NCBI RefSeq assembly: GCF_947259025.1
Contig: NZ_CAMYKO010000004.1
Location: forward strand, 124,001 to 188,000
Source of the DNA: an uncultured Methylophaga sp.
GTDB taxonomy: Bacteria; Pseudomonadota; Gammaproteobacteria; Nitrosococcales; Methylophagaceae
Direction: 5' to 3'
DNA: 64,000 bases
The position numbers and the translations under genes were made by a program. Numbering within the stretch: the stretch's first letter is position 1; each line of letters opens with the position of its first letter. Under the pieces are notes generated by a model. That model saw nothing but the letters and a program-made list of their open reading frames with translations, was not told where the DNA came from and searched no databases. Below, in pieces: positions 54,055 to 62,629 of the stretch.

Positions 54055-54549
54055 ATGAAATCAAGTAACAATAAAATTTATTCACTGATTGATGCGGCCG
54101 TCATTATTATTTTGCTGGCGATGGCCTCGTCAGTTCAGGCTGATCCCGGCGATATCATTATTCTGCGCGACGTCCCACCACAACGCTGGGATGTGAATCG
54201 TCATACCGGCCAGCCCACTATCATCAATCCATCCCCGGTCAAAGAAACGACAGCCCTCGGCAATACATTGCAGGACATGGGCGTTGATGAACTGACCGAT
54301 CAACAATTTTCCGGTATCACATCCAACGCCGTATCAGGCTCCTCGACGGTTAACAGTAACTTTGCCAACACCGTGACTAACCAATTGGGCAGTCACGGCA
54401 GTGGTAATGGTGTTTCCAGTCAGATGAGCACACTCAACAGTATCACCTCAGGTCTTGGTGGCAGTATTTCCGGCAGTGTCGGCGGTGCCACCAAAAACCT
54501 CGGTAGCGATATCCGTGGTGCGTTATCGGACACTTTTCCAGGTAGATAA
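54055..54549 (+). CDS. Exported protein, positional equivalent of FapA
   Basis: ATG one base after the previous stop; hydrophobic N-terminal signal (AAVIIILLAMASSVQA), Ser/Gly/Asn-rich C-terminus. Confidence 0.65.
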   Translation: MKSSNNKIYSLIDAAVIIILLAMASSVQADPGDIIILRDVPPQRWDVNRHTGQPTIINPSPVKETTALGNTLQDMGVDELTDQQFSGITSNAVSGSSTVNSNFANTVTNQLGSHGSGNGVSSQMSTLNSITSGLGGSISGSVGGATKNLGSDIRGALSDTFPGR

Positions 54550-54551
54550 CT

Positions 54552-55169
54552 ATGAAGCTCTTACCTTTCAGTCTGCTGTTTGCTTCATTGTTGCCATCAT
54601 TGCCGGCGGCGATCGCTGACGATGCATTGACCGGACTGCCTTATGCCATCAACAGCAGCATGATCGACGGTCATGCGCTTAGTGGCAGCAGAGGACGGAA
54701 CGTCGTCAATATGGCGGCGGGTGATGCCAATGCCCAGCAAAATGCGGCGGCCATTGCACTGAGTCCTAATGGCAATGCCAGCATTGGACTCTTCACACAG
54801 CAGAACCTACATCAGAATTCCAGCACAAGCCCGGGCATGTCCATCTCCGGTATTGGTGGTAACGCCTTTACCAACACGATGGGCGCGCTCTCGATTAACC
54901 AGACCAGTGGCACGGGCAATGCCCAGGTCAATGGGATGGCAATCGGGATTGGGCTGGATGTCGACGTCATGTCGGAAAACATGCTTTCCAACATGTCGAC
55001 CGGGGCTGGACTGGCAGCCCGCGAGCCAGACGATGGAACCCGGAGTGCCACTATCGCTGATAGTGCCTTCACCGGTTCACGTGGGCTGGTGCAAGTTAAC
55101 CAGTCAGCCGGGTCGGGCAATAGCACGGCCAACAACTTTGTTCTCCAGATTGAACTGGGAACGAAATAA
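54552..55169 (+). CDS. FapB-like minor amyloid/nucleator candidate with three degenerate repeats
   Basis: Signal peptide; ALSGSRGRNVVNMAAGDANAQQNAAAIALS / AFTNTMGALSINQTSGTGNAQVNGMAIGIG / AFTGSRGLVQVNQSAGSGNSTANNFVLQIELG. Confidence 0.65.
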   Translation: MKLLPFSLLFASLLPSLPAAIADDALTGLPYAINSSMIDGHALSGSRGRNVVNMAAGDANAQQNAAAIALSPNGNASIGLFTQQNLHQNSSTSPGMSISGIGGNAFTNTMGALSINQTSGTGNAQVNGMAIGIGLDVDVMSENMLSNMSTGAGLAAREPDDGTRSATIADSAFTGSRGLVQVNQSAGSGNSTANNFVLQIELGTK

Positions 55170-55191
55170 TTGTGATTAAAAGGAGAAAGTC

Positions 55192-56427
55192 ATGAAATTA
55201 TCAACCAAGTACACACCCATTGCTGTCGCGTTGGCTGCGTTAGCTGCTGGCCCAGCAATGGCCGGTCAACCAGGTCACAGCGGCACACTCGATGTTGGCA
55301 TTCTGGTCGACGCCAAAGTCAATGCCAGAGCTGATCTGGGACTGAGCGTATCGAAATACAAAAACGATACTGAAGTCACAGTCGAAAAAACCTCTGACAC
55401 CGATCGTTACATTGATGTGAAAGGTGATATCGACGTTGACGGAACCATTCCTGTTGGTAGTAGCTCTGCGGCTTTAACTAGTCAGAATCAGAACAACTAC
55501 AAAAACGGAAACGTTTACGATCCTGAAGATCCCGAGAATGCAGCTCTTGTTGCGAGCGACACACCTAACGATGGCGACTTTCTTGTCGACAATAAAGCTG
55601 AGTCCGTTGAAAACGGTCTGCAAGGAGCCAGCGGTAATATCGGCCTGAATATCTCAGCAGGGCAAAACAACGCACAGGACAACAGTGCTGCCTTATCAAA
55701 AGTGGATGCCGAGTTTGTGTTTGCTGCTGCAGACTCTATCTCCAACCAGAACGCTGAACGTAATCAATACGTTTACAAAGGTAATCAGTTTGATGCCACT
55801 CTGGGCGGAAACACACTACGTGATGCCAGCGGTAATATCGCTGTAAACATTGCAGCCGGTAACAGTAACCTGCAAGCCAACTCCCTGGCTGCCTCTGTTA
55901 ACACCAGTGGCACTATGGCTGAAGCGACCGTTTCCAGCCAGCAAACACAGGATCATAACTTCACTTCACAACAAGGTATGCTGGAAAAAGTATACGACAC
56001 AGTGAATGTGACTATGGTCGGTGGCATGGTTGGTGGCTATCAAGGTACCTCTGACCAGATTGGCGATCTGTATGCTGACTCCTGGACTGGTGATACTCAT
56101 CCAGATGGCACACAAACCGGTCATATTGACTTCGACAGTGAAGCCCAGGGCGCTGTAGATCTCAATGATGACGGTGGTGCATTTGCATTCAATGAAGAAG
56201 GCACAATTGGTCTGCTCGGCGTATTCAGTGGCCAAGTGGTAACCGCACGCTGGATTGACCGTCCACATCAAAACAATGCCACTCTGAGTGGTAATGCACT
56301 GCGCGGCGCCAGCGGTAATATCGGTGTCAACATCACTGCTGGTACTAACAACCTGCAAGGTAACCACCTGTCAATCGCAGCAGCGACTGGTGGCCCAGCA
56401 GGCGGTGGTGGTGGTGGCGAACAATAA
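55192..56427 (+). CDS. FapC-like functional amyloid subunit, three imperfect repeats with unequal linkers
   Basis: AGGAG RBS, signal peptide, repeats ASGNIGLNISAGQNNAQDN / ASGNIAVNIAAGNSNLQAN / ASGNIGVNITAGTNNLQGN (codon starts 55627, 55825, 56308). Confidence 0.8.
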   Translation: MKLSTKYTPIAVALAALAAGPAMAGQPGHSGTLDVGILVDAKVNARADLGLSVSKYKNDTEVTVEKTSDTDRYIDVKGDIDVDGTIPVGSSSAALTSQNQNNYKNGNVYDPEDPENAALVASDTPNDGDFLVDNKAESVENGLQGASGNIGLNISAGQNNAQDNSAALSKVDAEFVFAAADSISNQNAERNQYVYKGNQFDATLGGNTLRDASGNIAVNIAAGNSNLQANSLAASVNTSGTMAEATVSSQQTQDHNFTSQQGMLEKVYDTVNVTMVGGMVGGYQGTSDQIGDLYADSWTGDTHPDGTQTGHIDFDSEAQGAVDLNDDGGAFAFNEEGTIGLLGVFSGQVVTARWIDRPHQNNATLSGNALRGASGNIGVNITAGTNNLQGNHLSIAAATGGPAGGGGGGEQ

Positions 56428-56428
56428 A

Positions 56429-56496
56429 ATCAAACCTTCATTGGTTTGATGCCACAACCAAAGAGAATCTCCGGCTCCTTCGGGAGCCGGAGTTTT
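56429..56496 (+). terminator. Two consecutive perfect hairpins in the fapC-fapD-like intergenic region (attenuator or mRNA-stabilising element)
   Basis: ATCAAACC-TTCATT-GGTTTGAT (56429-56450) and CTCCGGCTCC-TTCG-GGAGCCGGAG (56469-56492) followed by TTTT. Confidence 0.8.
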
Positions 56497-56516
56497 CCTC
56501 CCACAAGGTTAGTATT

Positions 56517-57218
56517 ATGAAATTCACCAAAACCACACTGCTGCTTCTCACCACATCCAGCCTCTGGCTGTCGATGTCAATAAGCAGTGCGGCCAATATG
56601 CAATTTGGTGGTGTCGTCCCCGGCACCATGATTACTAAGAACATCATCAGTATGCGCGAGCGGCACTTTATCGATATGGTGCCTCAGCAGACTGATTTCA
56701 GTTGCGGGGCAGCGGCCCTGGCGACCATTCTCAACTATGCCTATGGCTATGATTTTACAGAAGCCGATGTCATCGCCGGCATGCTCAAGGTCAGCAACCC
56801 GGAACTGGTACAAACCAAGGGGTTTTCACTGCTGGATATTAAACATTATGTGGAAACCCTGGGATTGCGAGGCAGGGGTTATACCGTGAACCCGGAAATC
56901 CTTGACCGCATCAAAATCCCCACCATTGTTTTGCTTGATATACGTGGCTACAAACATTTCGTCGTCCTCAAAAAGGCGACGCCCGAAAAGGTATATATCG
57001 CTGATCCGGCTCTGGGCAACAGAGTCATGGACAGGCAAGACTTCGTAGATGGCTGGAACAAAGTCACTTTTGCCGTTATCGGCAATGGCTTTGATCGTGA
57101 AACCATTCTGTTACGTCCCAAACAACCGCTGACAGCCAGAAATACGGTAGACACCTGGAGACCGCTAACAGATGCCGAGTTGGTTGAGTACGGATTCTAT
57201 CGTTCCGAACTGTTCTGA
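56517..57218 (+). CDS. C39-family cysteine peptidase, FapD-like
   Basis: Signal peptide; QQTDFSCGAAALATILNYAYGYDFTEADVI, GYKHFVVLKKA, YIADPALGNRVM (Cys/His/Asp). Confidence 0.85.
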   Translation: MKFTKTTLLLLTTSSLWLSMSISSAANMQFGGVVPGTMITKNIISMRERHFIDMVPQQTDFSCGAAALATILNYAYGYDFTEADVIAGMLKVSNPELVQTKGFSLLDIKHYVETLGLRGRGYTVNPEILDRIKIPTIVLLDIRGYKHFVVLKKATPEKVYIADPALGNRVMDRQDFVDGWNKVTFAVIGNGFDRETILLRPKQPLTARNTVDTWRPLTDAELVEYGFYRSELF

Positions 57219-57282
57219 AGTTGGCCTGACCATTGATTGTCATTCAGGGAAGGATCAAGCAAAGATAGGGAGAAAGGACAAA

Positions 57283-58149
57283 ATGAAAACTAAAACAGTC
57301 ACGCGCGGCAGGGAAAACCGCTCGTCAACAGACAAAGGAGGTCGCGCTGTCAGCAAGCTGTTGAAGCCCCGCATTGTAGCGGCTTCAGCCTTGTTATTCT
57401 GTCTTTCCCCGGTTCATTATGCACACGCTGAATTGCCTGAAATGAGCGTTTTTGCCAATGCTCAGGAGTTATCAGACGATGTGCTGGGTGAGACGCGGGG
57501 TAAATTTGTTTCTGCCGGAGAAATCATGACCTTCGGCGTAAAAATGGTAACGGAATGGGTCACCTCAACAGGTGAAGTCATTAATGCCAGCGGGACGCTG
57601 GCTGTGAACATGGGGACGGGGCAACCCACTGTCCGTTTTGAACCGCTGATCAGCGTCCATCAGGGTCAGCCAGTCAACCAAGTCGCTTCATCGGGCAATA
57701 ATATCGTCAATAGCGGGCAGGGCCTGGAAAACGTGTCCGGTGTCGTACAGACCATACAGGTTGCCGGTAATACCAACGGCATTGGTAACACCATTGGTGT
57801 GTCTGTCAGACGCTATCAACAGGACAACAATACGCCTGCTGGAAATACTGCTTCCAACCTGAATGTGACAACACCGTCCGGTAACACAGCTGGCGTGGCT
57901 TTAGCCAATAATGGCTTATCGGTGAACGTCAATGTGCTCAACCAGGGTCAGGCACAGCAGGCAATTCGCAGCGTTTCCCAGGGTAATGGGCAGGTGCTGC
58001 AATCCGTTCGTCTGGGCGGTGATCTGAACCAGATCCGCAACATGATCAATCTGGATATTCAAACCCGTAACCGTGCGGTGTCATCAACTGCCAATACGCA
58101 AAATCTGGTGTCGTCATTACGGCAGTTGTCGCAGAGCACACCTTTTTAG
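57283..58149 (+). CDS. FapE-like exported protein with degenerate amyloid-type repeats
   Basis: Internal start MKTKTVTRGREN; long basic n-region then signal; ELSDDVLGETRGKFVSAGEIMTFGVKMVTEW; repeats GLENVSGVVQTIQVAGNTNGIGN etc. Confidence 0.7.
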   Translation: MKTKTVTRGRENRSSTDKGGRAVSKLLKPRIVAASALLFCLSPVHYAHAELPEMSVFANAQELSDDVLGETRGKFVSAGEIMTFGVKMVTEWVTSTGEVINASGTLAVNMGTGQPTVRFEPLISVHQGQPVNQVASSGNNIVNSGQGLENVSGVVQTIQVAGNTNGIGNTIGVSVRRYQQDNNTPAGNTASNLNVTTPSGNTAGVALANNGLSVNVNVLNQGQAQQAIRSVSQGNGQVLQSVRLGGDLNQIRNMINLDIQTRNRAVSSTANTQNLVSSLRQLSQSTPF

Positions 58150-58276
58150 GGAACTCAACATATAAAGGATTAAAAGGCTGATGAATGTGATTGAGTCTTC
58201 ACAAAAATTTGACATCAATAAACCCGTGTTTAATACTCCAATTAAACGGGGTTGTCTCATTAGCCGAGGACTTGAA

Positions 58277-59563
58277 ATGCATTCAATATCATTTCGTTAC
58301 ACTACCCTGAGCTTCTGTATCGGTCTGGCCCTGGCCACACCGGTACAGGCTGCTTCAGACCCGGAAGTCGAAGCGCTGCAACAACAAGTTAAGGAAATGC
58401 AGCAACGCTATGAGCAGCAAAATGCGGTGCTCAAGGCGATGGCGGTCAAGATACAAAAACTTGAGCAGGAATCGCAGCCCCGTAATGTCAAAGTCGGCGG
58501 CGCCCAGCCTCAACCCAACACCTCTGCTGAGCAGGGAGAACCGGGCGGCACAACACCAGCCAATACCCAACAGGCCCAGAACGGCGAAGAAGTAGTTAAA
58601 GAAGCCCCCGCCTCACGTAGTGCGGAAGCGGTCTATCGTGAGCAGCACGCCCTCTTTGACCGCAAGTTCACCATTGAACCCGGCATTACCTATTCACATT
58701 CAGACCGTCGCGATCTGTTCCTCAATGGTTTTTTGGCACTGGATGCTATATTCCTGGGTAATATCAGTCTGGATCGAGTCAAAGCCGATACCTGGACCTT
58801 TGATTTAACCGGTCGCTACAGCTACAGCGATCGGCTGCAATTTGATGTCAATGTCCCCTACCTCTACCGTGACTCATCGTTCAATACCTCTGGTGCTGGA
58901 TTTGCCACCGATCAGCTTGCCGAAGGCGATGTGTCTAATGGTGATTTTGGTGATGTCAGCTTTGGTGCCTTCTATCGACTGTTTCAAGAACAGGGCGCCC
59001 GACCTGACACCGTGCTGAGCCTGCGGGTCAAGACACCAACAGGTAAGGACCCCTATGGCATCAAATTTGTAGAAGTGGCAGACAGTGGTGGTAATCTCAC
59101 CCTGCCGACCGAGTTGCCGACCGGTAATGGTGTCTGGTCAGTGACGCCGGGCATCAGCGTGATAAAAACCACCGACCCCGCGATTCTGTTCGCCAACTTC
59201 TCTTATACCTATAACTTTGAAGAGTCATTTAGTGATATCAGCACTGATGTCGATACCCGCACCAGCGCTGATGTCGACCTGGGTGATAGCTTTGCATTCG
59301 GCGCCGGTTTTGCTTTTGCCCTCAACGAAAGGTTGAGTGCCAGTATGTCGTACTCTCATCGCATCACACGTGAGACCACTATCAAACAAAGTGGCCAGTC
59401 TGAGCAAAGCATTAACGGCAGCGATGCCAGTGCTGGCCTGCTCAACTTCGGTATCAGTTACAGCCTGGGTGATAACCTGACTATGACCGGTAATGTGGGC
59501 ATTGGTATTACCCCGGATGCCCCGGATGTCACGGTCGGCTTCCGTTTCCCGTATAACTTCTGA
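58277..59563 (+). CDS. FapF-like outer-membrane beta-barrel with N-terminal coiled coil
   Basis: Signal peptide, VEALQQQVKEMQQRYEQQNAVLKAMAVKIQKLEQE coiled coil, low-complexity linker, barrel KFTIEPGITYSHSDRRDLFLNGFLALDAIFLGNISLD ... VTVGFRFPYNF. Confidence 0.8.
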   Translation: MHSISFRYTTLSFCIGLALATPVQAASDPEVEALQQQVKEMQQRYEQQNAVLKAMAVKIQKLEQESQPRNVKVGGAQPQPNTSAEQGEPGGTTPANTQQAQNGEEVVKEAPASRSAEAVYREQHALFDRKFTIEPGITYSHSDRRDLFLNGFLALDAIFLGNISLDRVKADTWTFDLTGRYSYSDRLQFDVNVPYLYRDSSFNTSGAGFATDQLAEGDVSNGDFGDVSFGAFYRLFQEQGARPDTVLSLRVKTPTGKDPYGIKFVEVADSGGNLTLPTELPTGNGVWSVTPGISVIKTTDPAILFANFSYTYNFEESFSDISTDVDTRTSADVDLGDSFAFGAGFAFALNERLSASMSYSHRITRETTIKQSGQSEQSINGSDASAGLLNFGISYSLGDNLTMTGNVGIGITPDAPDVTVGFRFPYNF

Positions 59564-59588
59564 TAAGCCTCAGTAGCAATAATGTCTT

Positions 59589-59617
59589 AGAACCGGCTTC
59601 CTGCCGGTTCTTTTTTA
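59589..59617 (+). terminator. Intrinsic terminator closing the fap-like operon
   Basis: AGAACCGGC-TTCCT-GCCGGTTCT-TTTTT. Confidence 0.88.
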
Positions 59618-59725
59618 TCTGCCTTATAGAAGCTTTTGCGCTGTGATGCTGTCACATTTGTAGAGTGATTTGTTAGCCATCATATTGTTGATGGGCCTGA
59701 TTGTTCAGAACAACAGGAGGACACC

Positions 59726-60508
59726 ATGAGTGTACAAAGTCATCTTCATTATCAAGTGCCGGCTCAGTTTTCGATTCAGCATGCCGCCTTTCTGCGACCG
59801 TTCGTCTGGCTGGCAAAAGGGGGACAGGATCTGCTCCACCACCCCAAAGCCAGTCTGGTCCATGGCCTCATTGTCACCGGTCTGTTTTTACTGACTTTGC
59901 TTATCACCAGCAGTCACGCCTACGTGCTGGCCGCCGTCATCTCCGGCTTTATGCTGGTGGGGCCGATTATGGCTGCCGGGCTTTGTGAAATATCACGCCG
60001 GGCACAGTTTCATGATCATGTCAGTTTCGATGATTCGCTGGAGGGACTGAGCCGAAACCAGACTTCCTTGCTGCGTTTCGCCGGTATTCTACTGGGGCTT
60101 AGCATCGTCTGGTTTGTGATATCCGGCCTCGTGTTAATGGCCACAGTCGGCAATGTGGTGCCCGCCTTCGATCAGTCACTCTGGGGTGACTTTTTCAGTT
60201 ATGTCAGTCCAATGCAACTGGCTCTCTATCTGGCTGTAGGCGGATTGCTGGCCAGTATTGTGTTTATTCTGTCGGTGGTGTCAGTGCCTGCGATTATCGA
60301 CAGTGAAATCAGTGCTACTGATGCGATGTTCACCAGTATCAAAGTCGTGGCTCAGAATGTGCCAACCATGCTGGTCTGGGCTGCTTTACTTGCCCTGCTT
60401 ACCGGCGTTGGCATCGGCAGTTTTCTGTTAGCAATGGTGGTGATTTATCCCCTGCTGGGACATGCCAGCTGGCATGCTTATCGGGATCTGGTGGAGAATC
60501 AGGCTTAG
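59726..60508 (+). CDS. DUF2189-type integral membrane protein
   Basis: LVHGLIVTGLFLLTLLITSSHAYVLAAVISGFMLVGPIMAAGLCEISRR. Confidence 0.8.
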   Translation: MSVQSHLHYQVPAQFSIQHAAFLRPFVWLAKGGQDLLHHPKASLVHGLIVTGLFLLTLLITSSHAYVLAAVISGFMLVGPIMAAGLCEISRRAQFHDHVSFDDSLEGLSRNQTSLLRFAGILLGLSIVWFVISGLVLMATVGNVVPAFDQSLWGDFFSYVSPMQLALYLAVGGLLASIVFILSVVSVPAIIDSEISATDAMFTSIKVVAQNVPTMLVWAALLALLTGVGIGSFLLAMVVIYPLLGHASWHAYRDLVENQA

Positions 60509-60521
60509 TCTGGGATTCTGT

Positions 60522-60930
60522 CAAAGTACTGGGGCTGGATTATTCGCCACGTCCATGTGGCTCACCCGTTAACGGGTTGCTTCGCAATTCAAAATCATTC
60601 CCGATGATGTTGTGCCACGGCCTTCGGCCTCGCAATGACAACAAAACACACTCACACTGTAAGTGCAAAAAATAACGTCACTGCGAGAAGCGATAGCGAC
60701 GAAGCAGTCCAGTCCGGAGTTCTATCAAAGTACTGGGCCGGGATTATTCACCACCTCCATGTGGCTCACCCGTTAACGGGTTACTTCGCAATTCAAAATC
60801 ATTCCCGATGATTTTGTGCCGCGGCCTCCGGCCTCGCAATGACAACAAAATACTCGCACTGAAAGTACAAACAACACCGTCACTGCGAGGAGCGATAGCG
60901 ACGCGGCAGTCCAGTCCAGTGCGTTACCAG
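60522..60930. repeat. ~204-bp tandem duplication of a palindromic interspersed repeat
   Basis: CAAAGTACTGGG at 60522 and 60726; ACCCGTTAACGGGT at 60564 and 60768; inverted CGTCACTGCGAG.AGCGATAGCGACG segments. Confidence 0.9.
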
Positions 60931-61002
60931 CAAACCCAGGCTGAACTTTCATGATCTGCGCTCGCAATGACAACGCAAAGCAATGACCAAAAGTTCACCA
61001 CG

Positions 61003-61578
61003 CTACCCCTCACGCGAATTATAAATATGCCCACCCGACAAAAAATAATCTGATAAAACCGCCACGGCATCATCACGCTGCACTTCAGTGACCACCTCAA
61101 TCCCCCGTGCTTCCAGTTCCCCGGCCCAGCTGGGGTGATGAGGGCCCTCATCAAAACCAATATGGCGGGCATCGACGTCTGATGCGCCGCATACAAGCTG
61201 CCTGACACCCGACCAGGGAATCGCACCGAAACACATGGCACAGGGCTGGCAGGATGTCACCAGGGACAAAGCCGGCAAATTCTCCTGACCCAAGTCATAG
61301 TGACCCCGAATCCGCTGGGCCAGACTCAATGCCACAATCTCGGCATGCAGTATCGACATCTTCCCTGTCGGCACCAGGTTGACGCCCAGGGCAATCAACC
61401 GACCGCTTTCAATTTCAAACACGCCTGCTGCAAACGGGCCACCGGTCTTTTTTTTCACATTGCGCTTTGATGCCTCGATCACAAAACGCATCTGCGCCTC
61501 TAAAGATGTGGTTGCAATGTAGTCTTGCTCGTATTCCGCTACCCAACCGGGCAATTCAAATGTAACCTGCATTGTCAC
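61003..61578 (-). CDS. Nucleoside/cytidine deaminase-family protein
   Basis: LHAEIVALSLAQR and TSCQPCAMCFGAIPWSGVRQLVCG zinc motifs. Confidence 0.88.
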   Translation of the reverse strand: MTMQVTFELPGWVAEYEQDYIATTSLEAQMRFVIEASKRNVKKKTGGPFAAGVFEIESGRLIALGVNLVPTGKMSILHAEIVALSLAQRIRGHYDLGQENLPALSLVTSCQPCAMCFGAIPWSGVRQLVCGASDVDARHIGFDEGPHHPSWAGELEARGIEVVTEVQRDDAVAVLSDYFLSGGHIYNSREG

Positions 61579-61729
61579 GCTGCCTCCGGCATTTTTTCTG
61601 TGGTCTTTTTCTGAGTCTTAAATCACAAAATTATCAGTATTTACATACTTTTACATTACTTAACCCAAACTTTCGCGGCATCGGTTTAAGGTCATAACTG
61701 TGAAAGCTTGTTTAAGCGAGGTAAAAGCT

Positions 61730-62125
61730 ATGCGACTTATCAAAAATAGCAGAATCCTGATCATCGGTCTGTGTTCCGGCCTGATGCTGGCATTATCAGC
61801 CAACCCGGCCAAAGCCGGTGATCTGAGCATCGGCATAGGCTTTAATCTGGGCCATCCCGGTTATTACCAGCGTTATTATCCCGATAGTTATGTCATTCAT
61901 TATCGTGACTATGATCGGCACCGTCATCATTACGGCAAAAAATATCATCATAAGAAACACTGGAAGCATTACTACAAGCACCATCGCTATAACCGTCACC
62001 ATGGTCATCACAGAAGCTATGGCAAACACCGCTATCACAGCAAGCGAGACTGGGGTTATGCCCGCCATGATAGACGCTACAAACGTCATGACCGACATGA
62101 TGGTCGCCGCCATTACCGGCACTGA
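61730..62125 (+). CDS. Exported His/Arg/Tyr/Lys-rich low-complexity protein
   Basis: Signal peptide (ILIIGLCSGLMLALSANPAKA) followed by ~108 aa with about 22 His. Confidence 0.75.
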   Translation: MRLIKNSRILIIGLCSGLMLALSANPAKAGDLSIGIGFNLGHPGYYQRYYPDSYVIHYRDYDRHRHHYGKKYHHKKHWKHYYKHHRYNRHHGHHRSYGKHRYHSKRDWGYARHDRRYKRHDRHDGRRHYRH

Positions 62126-62196
62126 AGCTTCTGAGCTCCCTGTCCTGCTTATCGGGACAGGGAGTCATTTTATTGCGGCAGTCTATTCACCCGATT

Positions 62197-62577
62197 TCAG
62201 CGGTTCAACCAGCTCAGCGCCTCAGCAAAGTCATCGAAATAGCGTGCCTCACCGGAAATGAACCAGCTACCTATCTTCGCTGCCCATTGCTGCCAGTACT
62301 TATCGCCCACAATCGCGATCTTGTTAAAGTCCGAACCATGTTTGAGCCCCAGCTTGAAGTCATCCCAGGCAGCACGCAGCTCCCACCCTTCAAACTCGGT
62401 AGCATCAAGCAGCACATTGGCTTTTGGGTGATCCACCTCATTCAGCGCTGCATCCAACATGGGTGTGATACGGGCATAGTCTTCATGGGTCAGCTTGCCC
62501 TGCACCCGCATGCTGATGAAAAAGTCATCTCCAACACGATCTATACCGACGGATAAACCATGACGTTGTATATCCAT
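62197..62577 (-). CDS. SpoIIAA-like / STAS-type protein
   Basis: FISMRVQGKLTHEDYARITPMLDAAL...NVLLDATEFEGWELRAAWDDFKLG. Confidence 0.82.
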   Translation of the reverse strand: MDIQRHGLSVGIDRVGDDFFISMRVQGKLTHEDYARITPMLDAALNEVDHPKANVLLDATEFEGWELRAAWDDFKLGLKHGSDFNKIAIVGDKYWQQWAAKIGSWFISGEARYFDDFAEALSWLNR

Positions 62578-62629
62578 ACGACCTCCTGCCTGCATGTCTG
62601 CTGACTAGATGATAAACCTATAAGCATCA

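Noticed and set aside
53763-59563. Curli (csg) or bacteriocin export operon
   Set aside because: No CsgG/E/F-like protein or ABC transporter seen; coiled-coil barrel plus stand-alone C39 peptidase and three-repeat subunits fit Fap better.
61796-62261. Met/Ile/Val-rich ORFs overlapping the His-rich gene
   Set aside because: Frame-shifted and antisense translations of His/Arg/Tyr codon repeats.
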